A stretch of 64,000 nucleotides of DNA from Leptidea sinapis (GCF_905404315.1 NC_066278.1:6216001-6280000); one strand, 5' to 3'. Positions 12,520-23,262 are shown, numbered from the stretch's first letter. Numbers and translations are program-made. The notes: a model not told the origin generated them from the sequence alone.

Positions 12520-12745
12520 ATTTTTAAACCTTCACTTATGGGATTAATAATATAAAGTTAATTTCTCATCAAAATTTATGAACGATGAGGGACTCTAACC
12601 CGCGCTCTTTCGGGCTCCGTCCGAGCGCTCTTTCCAGCTAAGCCAACTGTTCGAATAGACTAAGAATATGGGTCGTAAATTTTGGTATATTTTGTTCAAC
12701 TCTCAGGTTGTGGCTCCATCTACAGGATCTACTTTACAGTTTATC
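12520..12745 (-). repeat. tRNA-like inverted-repeat element, one unit
   Basis: On the minus strand a tRNA-like core (12580-12652) carries TAGCT-type A-box and degraded B-box text. On its left it is joined to the family's terminal arm (TTCACTTATGGGATTAATA). On its right it is joined to the family spacer (TTGTTCAACTCTCAGG, TGTGGCTCCATCTACAGG). The B box is mutated (TTAGAGTCC), so pol III activity is unlikely. Confidence 0.75.
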
Positions 12746-12747
12746 TC

Positions 12748-13150
12748 AACTTTTTGCTTCGCTATTGCTAGGTAAATTTAAATGTTTTATAAAAAAATGG
12801 CTCTGTCGTAAATCCTATTACTCCACTGCTGAATATCTAAATGATCGGACAGCCTGGGACTAGATTGTGATTATATTATAGCGATAGAAATGAGTGTACA
12901 ATATTGTATATTTTTATTGAAAAGAGCGCAAAAAAAAGGATGCTGGGAAAGTTTCTTGCGCCGCTTCTTCTCTCTCAGAGTGCCATTTGTTTCCGAAGCA
13001 GTAGTAGTATCTAGTAGTATAAGAAATGATATCAACAAGGATTCTAAAGGAATCAATTTTGAGAAAATAAATGCTAAAGGCATAAAAGCCTTTAGGACAT
13101 TGACTTGTGATGTCGGTCTTTCAAATCGAAATAATTTGTTATTTTTTAAA
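12748..13150 (+). mobile_element. LINE 3' end (CR1-like C-terminus plus UTR)
   Basis: Starts with a short coding remnant resembling a LINE ORF2 C-terminus (FIKKWLCRKSYYSTAEYLND then TAWD and stop). It continues into a 3' UTR with TTTCTTGCGCCGCTTCTTC and GCCATTTGTTTCCGAAGC. The same UTR recurs at 58985 (+) and 52575 (-). Confidence 0.7.
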
Positions 13151-13192
13151 ACTTAATTTGTATATACATTGTGAAGCGAAGCCACCCACACT

Positions 13193-13252
13193 ATATTATA
13201 GTCACCATCAGCTGAACGTCCTGCTCGCCTCGTCTCTTATTTTCATAAAAAA
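13193..13252 (+). mobile_element. SINE-like family C, 3' tip
   Basis: Only the last ~60 bp remain: CACCATCAGCTGAACGTCC, TGCTCGCCTCGTC, TTTTCATAAAAAAA. Confidence 0.75.
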
Positions 13253-13359
13253 AATCATATTTTTTCTATTGCCAGAACAGCGTCGGTCAGCTATCTAGAA
13301 AGTATAAATGGTCACGAATCGAAATAAAAACTGTTGAAAATAGTTTACTTTCTTTTACT

Positions 13360-13560
13360 ATTTTCTCTAATCTAATATATAAAATTCTCGTGTCGCGATG
13401 TTTGTAGTTTAACTCCTCTGAAACGGCTTGACCGATTCTCATGAAATTTTGTGTGCATGGGTAGGTCTGAGAATCCAACAACATCTATTTTTCATCCCCC
13501 TAAATGTTAAGGGTAGTCCAGCCCTAATTTATTTTTAATTATTAGATTTTTTTTTATGAT
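13360..13560 (+). repeat. Degenerate dispersed repeat
   Basis: TATAAAATTCTCGTGTCGCG, GAAACGGCTTGACCGATTCTC, ATGAAATTTTGTGTGCAT and TCATCCCCCTAA form a phrase order common in lepidopteran dispersed repeats of probable Helitron or unclassified origin. No ends or coding sequence are visible, so the class is left open. A related scrap lies near 51.65 kb. Confidence 0.5.
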
Positions 13561-14250
13561 ACCACATTAAAAAAAAAACTTACAACCCTAAATTTTCACC
13601 CATCTACAATCAACACCCACCTTTGTATCGAGATTTTAATATTATTATATTCCATCCACAGATACGCAATAGAGTTGCTAGATGGCAATTGAATATAATG
13701 ATTATTGTAGTATGATAAATTTTATGTACGATATATTTCGTTGTTCTGAAAATCGGTCGTCATCTATTTATTATACCCCAAAAACTTTTTTTATTACTTT
13801 ATATGGCAATACAGCGTTTTCTGGGTCAGCTTGTAATATTATAATTTGAATCAGTCAAGCCTGTTTAGCTAGCATAAACAGATAAATAAACTCGTGTGAA
13901 AATACGGCGAACACAAGGATCAATAATAGACGGTCATCTTTCTCTTCTCGAACTTTAATACAATATCCTTCAGAACATCAAAAGGATCAGTATAGACCCG
14001 AATATGTAAATCAAATTATTGTATGCTAAAGAACATAATACGTAAAAGTCAATAAGCCGGTGTATTCCATACGACCGGACCCGACTGAATTACGACTGAA
14101 GTACAATTACAAGATCAAAGTCCCCTTTGTCTATTATATAGCTACATATTATTATATATTTTGCTTAGCAGTTTTGAAAGTAAATATTTAAAATATGACA
14201 TTACGAGTCACATCAGGTGGGTAACTATATTTAGTAGATTATAATTTTAT
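13561..14250. other. Non-coding stretch
   Basis: AT-rich sequence without a supported gene or repeat. Confidence 0.4.
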
Positions 14251-14701
14251 CTTTTTTTATGGAAAAGGAGGTCAACGAGCGTACGGGTTACCTACCTGGT
14301 GTTAAGTGATCCCTGCCGCCCACAATCTCTTGCCACACCAGAGGAATCACAGGAGCGTTGCTGGCCTTTAAGAAAGGTGTACGTGCTTTTTTTGAAGGAA
14401 CCTATGTCGTATCGTCCCGGAAATACCGCACAAGGAAGCTCATTCCACAGCTTTGTAGTACGTGGAAGAATCCCTGAAAACCGCACTGTGGAAGACCGCC
14501 ACACATCCAGATGGTGAGAATGATATCCTTACTTGTGGCGTGTTGTGCGAAGGTGGAATTCGACGGCAGGAACCAGGTGAAACAGCTCTTCGAAACACTG
14601 CCCATGACAAATGTGGTAGAAGACAAACAACGAAGCGACGTCTCTACGCAACGCCAAGTGATTCAGCCGTTCACAGAGCACTGAGTCCCCGACAATTCGA
14701 T
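14251..14701 (-). pseudogene. Jockey-like family, 5'-truncated 3' fragment
   Basis: Minus-strand translation across frames gives VGDSVLCER, LALRRDVASL, YHICHGQCFEELF, RTTKLWNELPCAVFPGRYD and FLKG-x-QRSCDSSGVARDCGR. This is the same C-terminus as the copy at 49370-50629. The A-tail lies at the left (CTTTTTTTATGGAA). There is at least one frameshift and no TSD was identified. Confidence 0.85.
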
Positions 14702-14830
14702 GATAAATCAAATCAAAATCACTTTATTACGTAGTTCAAGGAAATGACACATAAGAATGTCAATAGTTTTCTTTTCTATTTATATTTACCACCACTTCGG
14801 AAAGGGTTGAGCTTTAGTGGCATTGGCAAG
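14702..14830 (-). mobile_element. LINE 3' tail
   Basis: ATCAAATCAAAATCACTTTA followed by CTTCGGAAAGGGTTGAGC and GCAAGAAACTCTTTGCC reads on the minus strand as a LINE 3' UTR ending in a TTTGATTT-type tail. It directly abuts the truncated end of the preceding Jockey-like fragment. Confidence 0.5.
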
Positions 14831-15589
14831 AAACTCTTTGCCACTCTTATATACAACATTTACAGCTTTATCTTTTTACACATTATTTCAGTTACAATAT
14901 GTGTAAAGTGCAACAAACATACTCAAACTTCATATAGTCAATGCCTTAAAAATTTTGAAAAACAAGCGCCATTGAATACAGTAAATGCATCAATCCACTA
15001 ATATTTTCAAAGTAGAGCCGTTTTTTTTTCAGACCACAGATGTGAACATGGACTTATTAAAATAACAAGACGTTAATTTGAGTTAAGAAAGTAAGGCAAG
15101 TAATAAAAAGCCAGTTTGGTTATTGGAAGCCAACCACTTGACAGTTCGCAATTAGCAAGTCCTGAATCTCAAATAAAGATAAACGTTACACGCTAGAATA
15201 CTATTCACTAGATAGAGTGATGACAAACACTGCGTGGAAGAGAGAAGAATTGTTACTGTAATCGATCTGAATGACAAACGTAAACAGTCAGTGACGCTTG
15301 GTATTTGTTCTAAGTTCTAAGTTCTCCTTACTACTACCTACCTTGTGGTACAGGTAAGGAGAAAAACCTGTGTATATGAAAAACTTTCCATCAAAATGCG
15401 TTCAATTTGGGTGGCGCTACATTAGCATTAAGGTAGATCTTAAAAGAAGCGCCAAATATAAAATCACTCTAGTTGCACGTTTCCTTATAATGATTCTTTG
15501 AGGTTATATTTCCTACATTATCTTGTACAAAGCAAATTGTTGAAATTTACATTAGTTTTTACTTTAGTTGACAATATTTTTTTTATCTC
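14831..15589. other. Non-coding stretch
   Basis: No supported gene. CAAATAAAGATAAACGTTAC near 15175 has the look of a retroelement terminus, but no matching second copy is present. Confidence 0.4.
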
Positions 15590-16385
15590 GGCATTATTAT
15601 TTGGAGAGGGTGGCCATTTGGCTAGTCCTAATGAGTCCTAGTATCAGCGTGTTCAGAATTCAACTATTGTGTTCACCACTCATACTTATAGCTCGTCGTC
15701 AAGCCCTTCCGCGTTTGCGAAGCAGTATCTTCTTGACGCGAGTATTACAAACAGCATCTGGGCAGGGCGTAGTCACCAAGGATGGTGTTAAGCTTATTGG
15801 GCCACAATTGCAGAGAAGATGTAGAGGCGTTTCATCAGCCTCAAAGCAAAATTCTGCAAGTTCTTTCCAAGACCACACTGAGATGCTTATTTAGGCGACA
15901 GTGCCCAGTTAGCATCCTGGTAAATATGCATAGGGCTTCATTCGCGTTTCTGTTATTAAATGCCTTTCTCAGTAGTTTGGAATGGCTTAAGCCTGTTAAG
16001 TTGCCCTAGCGTTTAAGTGCTTCTAGTTAAGATCGGTTGGCGCTCTTAGGCAGTCCAAAAATAAGTTCCGAACCATATTGGACTGCTTTAGCTCCAGCTC
16101 TTGCGAGCTGATCGGCCATTTCTTTGCCTATGATTCTGGCATGCCCTGGGATCCATCTGAAGATTACTCAATTTTTAAGCCTATTGTGGTTCGGTAGTCA
16201 ATACAGTTTTGACTAATTTTGACGCCGTCAAGTCTGCGTCTATAGCCAACAATGCTTCCTGACTGTCAGAGTGAATGTAAATGTTTTGGTTGAAGTAGCC
16301 TTTTTGGATATTGGTTTCCACGCATTCTAAAATGGCGTATACCCCTGCTTGGAATACGGAGGCAAATCTCAACACGTTTATGCTG
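15590..16385 (-). pseudogene. LINE C-terminal fragment with RNase H domain
   Basis: Minus-strand reading across stops gives an RNase H-like order: FASVFQAG, YAILECVE (catalytic E), IYIHSDSQEALLA (catalytic D), then WVPGHARIIG and MADQLARAGA (last catalytic D). Next comes YGSELIFGLPKSANR and a C-terminal MLTGHCRLNKHLS segment. This layout is that of I/LOA/R1-group LINEs with a C-terminal RNase H. Stops and frameshifts make it a fossil. It is related to, but clearly different from, the element at 37.7-41.4 kb. Confidence 0.75.
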
Positions 16386-17512
16386 GATTAACTCGGCATA
16401 CATCAATTCGCTTACAATTGCTAAATTCACCATACCCTGTGCCTACACCAGCGCTATTGTGGCAGCTTTTTGAACTGTTATTGACAGCATATACTGAACA
16501 CTTTTTCAACTTTCTTCCTATAGGAGATGATTCTCCTTGCATTTACCATCCATAATTTGTTCCTTAGTATTTTCAATATAAAACCTAACGAACACATTAA
16601 CATATCAAAATTTGTCACGAATCATCGGGCTGTCAGGTTGTCTAAACGCTAGTTATATTCTAAGTCTGTTCATATAACGTTTGACAGACCGATTTGTCAA
16701 ACAGAACTGAAAATAACGCCCGAATGGGAAATCCTCTACTGAACTACGTATCTCTTGTCAATATTCAGCAATCAATGTCGTATACTGACATGTTGATGTT
16801 TGAACGCTGGATGCAGTCTAAAATATAGATGAAAGAACGATAAACAAACATACTGTATGAAGATTAGAAAAAAATATTTCAACACTGAAATATATTTCGT
16901 ATTTGAAGCAATAACAGGGTTATTGGTAAATACATGTATTTCGTCAGCAGGTGATAGGGGTGAATATTGGCTGTCATATAAACTCTAATAAGCATTAACC
17001 CCCATATGCATTATGCAAAGATGAACCATTTTTGGGTTATCTGGTTTTTTAGCTTTTTTAAATGTAAATATTTTGAATAATTAAAAAATAGCAACATAAA
17101 AAAATATTATTTAAAAAAATATCAATTTAAATCTCATTTTTTTTTCTGATTTATAAAACAATTAAACCCTGGTTATTTATCAATATTAAACTAACAATTA
17201 TCATCGGTCCAAATGCGGGACAAAAAACGATTTTTGTTCAATAGGCATTTTATTAGATTTTTTATTAAAATGCCTTAAAAACAAAATAATAACGTTATGA
17301 AGCTTGGCTTGTATATTATCTTAAAAACATGATCGTGTTCCTAGCTCTCATAGAATAAGTACATAACAACTACGAACTTATTTCCAAAAACTGAAAAAAA
17401 AGTTCACAAAGGAGGCAGTACCAAACATAAGGTCGTAAAAAATTAAATTGTGGCAAAAGTAAAAACTAAAATGTTGCATTCAGTTATGTCTTTTAATAAA
17501 TACAAAAATTTG
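16386..17512. other. Non-coding stretch with a short shared motif
   Basis: No gene seen. The segment at 16621-16660 (ATCGGGCTGTCAGG, then ACGCTAGTTATA) recurs at 23541-23580 and inverted at 62567-62600, suggesting one end of an unclassified element. Confidence 0.45.
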
Positions 17513-17812
17513 CCAGGGGGAGGCTGCTTTGCACAGGATGCCGACTAGATTATGGGAAACACAACGGCGCCTATTTCTGCCGTGAAACAATAATGTGAAA
17601 ACATTATTGTGTTTCGGTCCGAAGGGCTAGTGAATTTAGTGGGCAATGAGACATCTTACGTCTCAAGGAAACAAGCGCATTTGTGGTGCCGCTCAGTATT
17701 TTGGAGGTATTTCAAGAATCCTGAGTGGCACTGCATTGTAATGGGCAGGGCGTATCAATTGCCATCAGCTGAACGTACTGCTCGTCTCGTCTCTATTTTC
17801 AGAAAAAAAAAA
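17513..17812 (+). mobile_element. SINE-like family C, full length
   Basis: Complete copy from CCAGGGGGAGGCTGCTTTGC to TCAGAAAAAAAAAA. The internal hairpin pairs the GTGCCGCTCAG region with CTGAGTGGCAC. Short open frames through it are not coding. Confidence 0.85.
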
Positions 17813-18520
17813 CAAATTCAGTATTATTATAAAAATTTGCATGTCTTTTATATGGATGGAAATAATAATTAATTAAGCCGTTATAGTAAAGAAGAATTCC
17901 AATACGATGAAAATAAATAAGTCACTAAGATTATTATAACAGTATTTGTATAAGATATACCAAGAAACAGTGTCAAAGCGTTGCCCAGGGATCGGTAATG
18001 TAATTTATGGGTAAGTTATTGAATTTGGTTTGGAATAAAAAGTGATGAGATCATTTAAAATGTTCAGCTAAAAAAAGGCAAATTAAAGGTTATTTTATTA
18101 TTTTTAATACCGTAACGCTGAGAGCTATCGAAATTAATAATTTCAATGAATTTACTTCTTCAACGATTATTAAAAAAAAGCCTTATCTATTATATTCTAA
18201 GTAAATAAAAATAATAAAATTATGATATTTTATTGGCATTTTAAAAACCCTTCAGTCTGCTTAAAGCCATGGCTTCCTCTTGTCACTAGTTTTTATGGCA
18301 TCATCACATCATATAATTACATATATTGTAATAAAATCATTTTGAACTTAATGTTAAGTTCACAAATCAACTTTATATAATAAGCAAAACAGCTTAGCTC
18401 CATAACACAGCAACGTATTAATTTTCCATGTTACTAACGAATTATGTCACAGAAAGCATTTTCTTACATAAAATTACGTATAATAAGGACACAAAAACCG
18501 CAGTATGCACTAATAAATTG
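17813..18520. other. AT-rich stretch
   Basis: No gene, RNA or classified repeat recognised. Confidence 0.4.
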
Positions 18521-18664
18521 TATAAAAGCGACACTCGTTTCCGCCAGAGCGTATAATTAACGTTACACATAAAAATATGGTCGCAAACTCCACGAGTGAA
18601 TAATATACATCCTGTAGAGTTGTTTATACAGCGTGTACGGAAAATAGAACGCGGAGCGAAGAAG
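18521..18664 (+). promoter_or_regulatory. Possible TATA promoter with non-coding first exon
   Basis: A good TATA box (TATAAAAG, 18521-18528) is followed by a relatively GC-rich segment containing CGCCAGAGCG. About 140 bp downstream is a reasonable splice donor (GAAG/GTAATT, GT at 18665). The interval has only a tiny upstream ORF (ATGGTCGCAAACTCC...), as in 5' UTRs. It lies on the same strand as the Beat exons, so it could be a distal first exon, but nothing in the sequence links them. Confidence 0.2.
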
Positions 18665-18814
18665 GTAATTGAGATTTCTACAAACTTATGTGATTTGTAT
18701 TGTTTTTGTTTTATGTTTAATTCCTAATTTTCTATATTTTATAAATTATTTTATCCTAAAGAATTAGTTTTTTTTATTATATTAGAGTCCTCTACAGGTG
18801 TTGCTGCAGCATAC

Positions 18815-18976
18815 ATGTATCTTTATCGGTTAACCAATGCTTATAAAAATTGGGATCCTGCTTTATATGAACACGGAGATTGGATTTATTTTCACAACAT
18901 AAATCTGAAAACTGGTGCATTGTCATACAGAAATTTTCTAGAGTTCGCGATTGTTTGCGATATTAATTTAGCGTGA
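18815..18976 (+). CDS. Orphan 53-residue ORF of unknown origin
   Basis: An ATG-initiated frame of 53 codons has a complex, globular-looking composition rather than the K/N/I/Y-rich text typical of this AT-rich background. It contains RLTNAYKNWDPALYEHGDW followed by IYFHNINLKTG. The frame stays open a few codons upstream to an AG that resembles a splice acceptor (CTCTACAG at 18789-18796). I do not recognise the family. It could be a stranded exon, a gene remnant or a piece of a mobile-element ORF. No signal peptide or motif is visible, and the function is unknown. Confidence 0.3.
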   Translation: MYLYRLTNAYKNWDPALYEHGDWIYFHNINLKTGALSYRNFLEFAIVCDINLA

Positions 18977-19511
18977 ATGAAGTCTCAGACACAAGATTGT
19001 TTTTATTTATAAAATATTAATGTATCCAAAGGCATTAAAATTTATTCATTTATTTCATCGCTTCGTTTGCTTAGTCGTATCAAACATGATACGAGAGTAG
19101 GTAAGGAATTGTAAATAATAACTCCGTTTAAAGGAACGAGTCTTTATTTCCGTTCACTTTTAAGACTCACTTCACCGGTCTGCCGCTGTACGTCTTGTCG
19201 ATCTAAAGTAATCACTTTTCCCCTTATCTGCGAGTATTGCTGACGGAGCTATTGAAATTATCAATGTCTTGAATTTTGACAACTCTCGTCATGTAAATTG
19301 CTCCATGATATGAAGTTTGATAGCTCTCGTCATATACGTCGAAACGTTGCTACGCGACAATATAATTGTTGCATGCAATCTATTACGCTACGTTTTATTT
19401 CCGCCTTGCGCCGATAGTCTTGGCCACACTATTAATTATTATACATGTCTCTCGGCGTTTAGATATACCGGAGCGTTAAATATAGACCAACTCGATAAAA
19501 ATGTAGTATCA
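18977..19511. other. Non-coding stretch
   Basis: No supported gene. ACGTCGAAACGTTGCTACGC near 19340 resembles ACGTCGAAGCGTTACTACAC near 5937, so a short unclassified repeat may be shared. Confidence 0.35.
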
Positions 19512-20190
19512 CAAATTCAAATTTAAATATTTTTATTCAAAATAGGATTTATAATCACTTATTGAACGTCAAAATCTACCACCCATTCAAAAGAGACTGC
19601 CTCAGACCTGAGAAGAATGGGCGCAAGAAACTCAGCGGGCTTTTTTTATATAAAATATGGATTACAATGTAATATCTTACAATAAACATTTATAATTAAA
19701 GAGCCTGAGGGTGTTCGCTTTAATCCCAGTCCGTGGTGTCATTAAGAAAATCGTTTATGCTATATAACCTAATAACCTTTCCCACACAAACGTTTTTTAA
19801 CAATTCTTTTAAATTTCGTAACACATTTGTTTTGTACATTTTCTGGGATCATATTGTAGAAGCATATACATCGCCCAACAAAAGACTTACTAACTCGACC
19901 CAACCGAGTAGTAGGCATAACAAGTTTATGTTTGTTCCTCGTGTTAACATTATGAATGTCACAGTTTCTGGAAAATTCCTCAATGTGCTTATGAACATAC
20001 AAAACATTATCAAAAATGTATTGAGAAGCAACAGTCAAAATGTTTATTTCTTTAAATTTTTCTCTTAATGATTCTTTAGGACCTAGGTTATAAATCGCGC
20101 GAATAGCCCTCTTCTGCAGCACAAAGATAGTATTAATATCGGCCGCACTGCCCCATAACAATATTTTATTTTTATTTAACATATAGAACT
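19512..20190 (-). pseudogene. CR1/Daphne-like LINE 3' part (family B)
   Basis: The minus-strand frame (19769-20212, 147 residues) is a LINE ORF2 C-terminus: ILLWGSAADINTIFVLQKRA, RAIYNLGPKESLREKFKEIN, VNTRNKHKLVMPTTRLGR, CFYNMIPENVQNK, KRIVKKRLCGKGY. The 3' UTR contains the CGCCCATTCTTCTCAGG complement and ends in a TATTTTGAATAAAAATATT tail. The C-terminal frame is open, but the RT catalytic part is absent. It is a dead 5'-truncated copy whose upstream side is partly duplicated (next entry). Confidence 0.85.
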
Positions 20191-20480
20191 TTAAGAATAT
20201 ATTGAGGAGCAATAGTCAAAATGTTTATTTCTTAAATTTTTTCTCTTAATGATTATTTAGGACCTAGGTTATAAATAGCGCGAATAGCCGTACTGCAGCA
20301 CAAAGATGATATTAATATCAGCTGCATTGCCCCATAACAATATACCATAGGACATAATAATATTAAAATTACTAAAGTATACTACTAGTCGTGCCGTATC
20401 TATGTCAGTTAACTGTCTAATTTAACCGCATATGTAGCAGAACAAAGCCTATTCGCCAATCCATCAATATAGTAATGCGA
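20191..20480 (-). pseudogene. Duplicated upstream part of the family B fragment
   Basis: About 150 bp of 20040-20190 (from the EINILTVASQ codons back to ILLWGSAADI) is repeated immediately to the right with substitutions. The sequence then continues upstream on the minus strand as RT text (ANRLCSATYAV, IRH, IIMSYG-x-LLWG). The parent insertion therefore carried more of the RT domain, and an internal tandem duplication occurred afterwards. Confidence 0.7.
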
Positions 20481-20811
20481 AGAAATATAGCAGATTCCAC
20501 TGGTTTTACCACGTTCCCGTTTAATAAAATATTCGAATCTCCATACTCGAATGACTCGAGAGTCGAGACTCTCTGGACTCTGGAGTCATTTGACATTGTC
20601 GTTTATCGAAAACTTCTCTCTTCTCTTCTAAGTAAGATAGTTCTTACAAGTTACAACTTACAAGTCTCTCTTTTATGTTTTAATAATTTATTACGATTTA
20701 CAAGAGAAAGTGGCCCTACATATAATACAAATCAAATAAGTGATATTAACATATCACTATCCAAAAATATTTCTTGGCTTATGACTCCAAATATAGCTCC
20801 AATTTAGTTGT

Positions 20812-21890
20812 ACTAAGACAGATTTTTTTTTTGCGCCCAAGCAAGGGAAAGGGCTGCCCTCCGGGATAACGACGGGAGGGAGGTGGTGAATGCTCATGCA
20901 TACCAACGCAGCCTAAGTCTGCGTTGGTTATGTGGGACTCACGTGAAAACCTAGGTGCCTACCCACTAAACACCACCTGCAGTTGGCTTTGGGCAGGTGC
21001 CCTCTAAGCCTACATCGAAGGCGACCTTCTCTTGGGGAGAGAGAGGCGCAAGCGGCACTCCCTATGGAGTTTCCGCTGGGATATTGCACAGAAGGTGCTA
21101 TCTAATTGGAACTAGTGACATCAGAAGGATGATCACAAACTAGAGGTGAATCTAAATGCGTCTGATTATCCCCGGATGCCAAGAGGCGTCCCAGGTCAGA
21201 CGAGAGTTTGTTAGGGGGATCGGAGAGAGCGTGTCTGGGCCTCCTGACTTGATAACGTGAAGGAGGGGGGGCGGTATAATCAGCTGCCTCCTTAATCAGG
21301 GGATTTGGGTGATTGTCTGAGGACTTAAAGAAAGTTTCAGACAAGCACTTTAGGTGTTGTTGGATGGTGGGGAGCTCTAAGTCCCGGTGAAGGTCTGCGT
21401 TTCTAACGCACCAGTGGGCATTGACAGCCTTACGGCAGAAAATGGATTGGACTGTTTGGAGTTTATCTATAATATTGGGTTTCGCATGAGCGAAAACTGG
21501 AGCGGCGTAAGTCATAACCGGTCGAATGCAAACCTTGAAGAGTGTTCGCTTGTTCCTAAAAGACATTTTACTGTGCCTACCTAACATACTGTTTAGGCGG
21601 TACAGATAGAAGCGGGCGGTTCCAGTCACCTTCTGGACGTGAGGCCTGAAGGTGAGTTGGGAGTCGAGGGTCACACCCAAGTACTTGGCTGTGGACCTGA
21701 AGGGGATAGGGGAGCCTAATAGATGAATGAGTCGATCCCGGCAGAAGCGTCTGCGCTTAAAATCAAAACGGACTGCAGAGCTTTTATCCGGGTTGACCTC
21801 AATACGCCATTTCCTAAACCAGTCACCTAGCTCATTAACTGAGCGTTGGAGCCTGGAGAGGACTGAAGATATCTGTTGGGACTAAGACAG
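20812..21890 (-). mobile_element. Jockey-like LINE insertion with 10-bp TSD
   Basis: Identical 10-bp direct repeats ACTAAGACAG (20812-20821 and 21881-21890) bracket a 1,059-bp insertion. Its T-run at the left is the poly(A) tail on the minus strand. The minus strand encodes an RT C-terminus: VNPDKSSAVRFDFKRR, then LGVTLDSQLTFRPHV, RLNSMLGRH, CIRPVMTYAAPVFAHA and LELPTIQQHLKCLSETFF. This is followed by a ~280-bp GC-rich 3' UTR. The C-terminal frame (21102-21680) is open. The copy is 5'-truncated at 21880, upstream of the RRLQRSVNELGDWF segment. It belongs to a different family from the copy at 47.4 kb. Confidence 0.92.
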
Positions 21891-22676
21891 TTATATAATA
21901 TATTTCTATTAACATCGTAATAAATATAATCAGGGAGGTGTAAACTATAGCTAGCGCCATCTATATTCCTCGAAACTTTGATTTGAAGATGAACCTCGTG
22001 GTCCGAGAGCTGGCACCAATTTTTGGGTAGGTATTTGAGGCAAGCTGAAAACTTGGTCTATACCTCTCCTGATATAACCCAACTCGGAACTGCAGAACTG
22101 GCTGGGCTAAATAAGCCCTTAAATTTTTTAAAAAGTTTTTTTTTTGTTTTCATAAAATATATATAAGGCAACATCCAATTTATACATATATGAATGAAAA
22201 AGGTGATATGATCTATCATTTCACATTTACATTCACGCCACATATGTATCTCTAACTTACATTGCCAATAGTCAAGGGTGACTGATGCTATAGATATAGA
22301 TGCTACAATAGAGCGAATAATTCTCGAAGCAGTTGCATTTTAGGGCTATTTATAAGCAGTGGTTTAATTGTTTTTAAACTTTTTTCATGACGTATAATAC
22401 AAATTGTATAGGAAAAATAAAACTGTTCGGACTACATGTCTTTGTTAATGATCAAAATGGTTATAATAAAGTTTTCTGTATAAACATAGTAGAGAAATAT
22501 ATTTTGAAAATGTAGAGTAAAATTTACTGTTAGTGTTTTAAGACAGATATGTATGGGTTTTATGCAGGTATTTAGTGGCTAGTAGTATTAAAATACGACG
22601 ATACAGAAAACGTTCTTAAAATTAAAACCTAAGCATCAATTACTAACACTTATTTAATCTTGTGCACAGTTTGACA
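21891..22676. other. Non-coding stretch
   Basis: AT-rich sequence with no gene seen. The immediate flank is the pre-insertion target of the LINE ending at 21880. Confidence 0.4.
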
Positions 22677-22770
22677 AAAAAAAAAAAAAAAAACAAAACA
22701 CACACACACACACTTGTCCACATACACACACGCACACATACACACCCGCATGTGTGTGCGTACACACACA
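22677..22770. repeat. A-run and (CA)n microsatellite
   Basis: A16-type run followed by (AC)n-rich and (ACACAT)-like sequence. Simple repeat. Confidence 0.9.
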
Positions 22771-22818
22771 TACCTCGTTTTAGTGAGTTTGCTTATTATG
22801 TATAATAAATAATGCCTT

Positions 22819-22960
22819 TCGGAAGGACTTAGCCTCTGCAACTCACTCTGAATTGCGAGAGGCTAGGTCCTTCCTACCGGTATCCTTCCCTCTGGAAGGG
22901 CACAAAACATTCTGTACCACATATTATTAGTATTGAATAAATGATTATTATTATTATTTA
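22819..22960 (+). repeat. Hairpin plus (TTA)n tail
   Basis: GGAAGGACTTAGCCTCTGCAA pairs almost perfectly with TTGCGAGAGGCTAGGTCCTTCC across an ~11-nt loop (about 22820-22877). About 60 bp later comes a (TTA)n run that directly abuts the SINE-like copy at 22961. The layout (structured 3' UTR plus short-repeat tail) resembles the end of a LINE or SINE, but no coding part is present. Confidence 0.5.
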
Positions 22961-23262
22961 CCAGTGGGAGGCTCCTTCGCAGTGGATGCCGGCTAGATTA
23001 TGGGTACCACAACGGCGCCTATTTCTGCCATGAACCAGGAATGTGTGAGCATCACTTTGTTTTGGTCTGAAGGGCACCGTATCTGGTGAAATTACTGGGG
23101 ATATGAGACTTGACATCTTATGTCTCAAGATGACAAGCGCATTTGTAGTGCCGCGCCGCTCAGAATTTTTGGTTTTTTCAATAATCCTGAGCGGCACTGC
23201 ATTGTAATCGGCAGGGCGTATCAATTACCATCAACTGAACGTCCTGGTCCCTTCATAAAAAA
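22961..23262 (+). mobile_element. SINE-like family C, full length (reference copy here)
   Basis: Complete order: CCAGTGGGAGGCTCCTTCGC, GATGCCGGCTAGATTATGGG, CGGCGCCTATTTCTGCC, GAAATTACTGGG, ATCTTATGTCTCAAG, the hairpin (GCCGCTCAGAATT ... AATCCTGAGCGGC), TCAATTACCATC, and TCATAAAAAA. No A/B boxes are evident. The clean hairpin near the 3' half is the most conserved part between copies. Confidence 0.85.

Noticed and set aside
15100..15200. LTR-like terminus near 15.17 kb
   Set aside because: No second LTR, primer-binding site or gag/pol text is present in the window.
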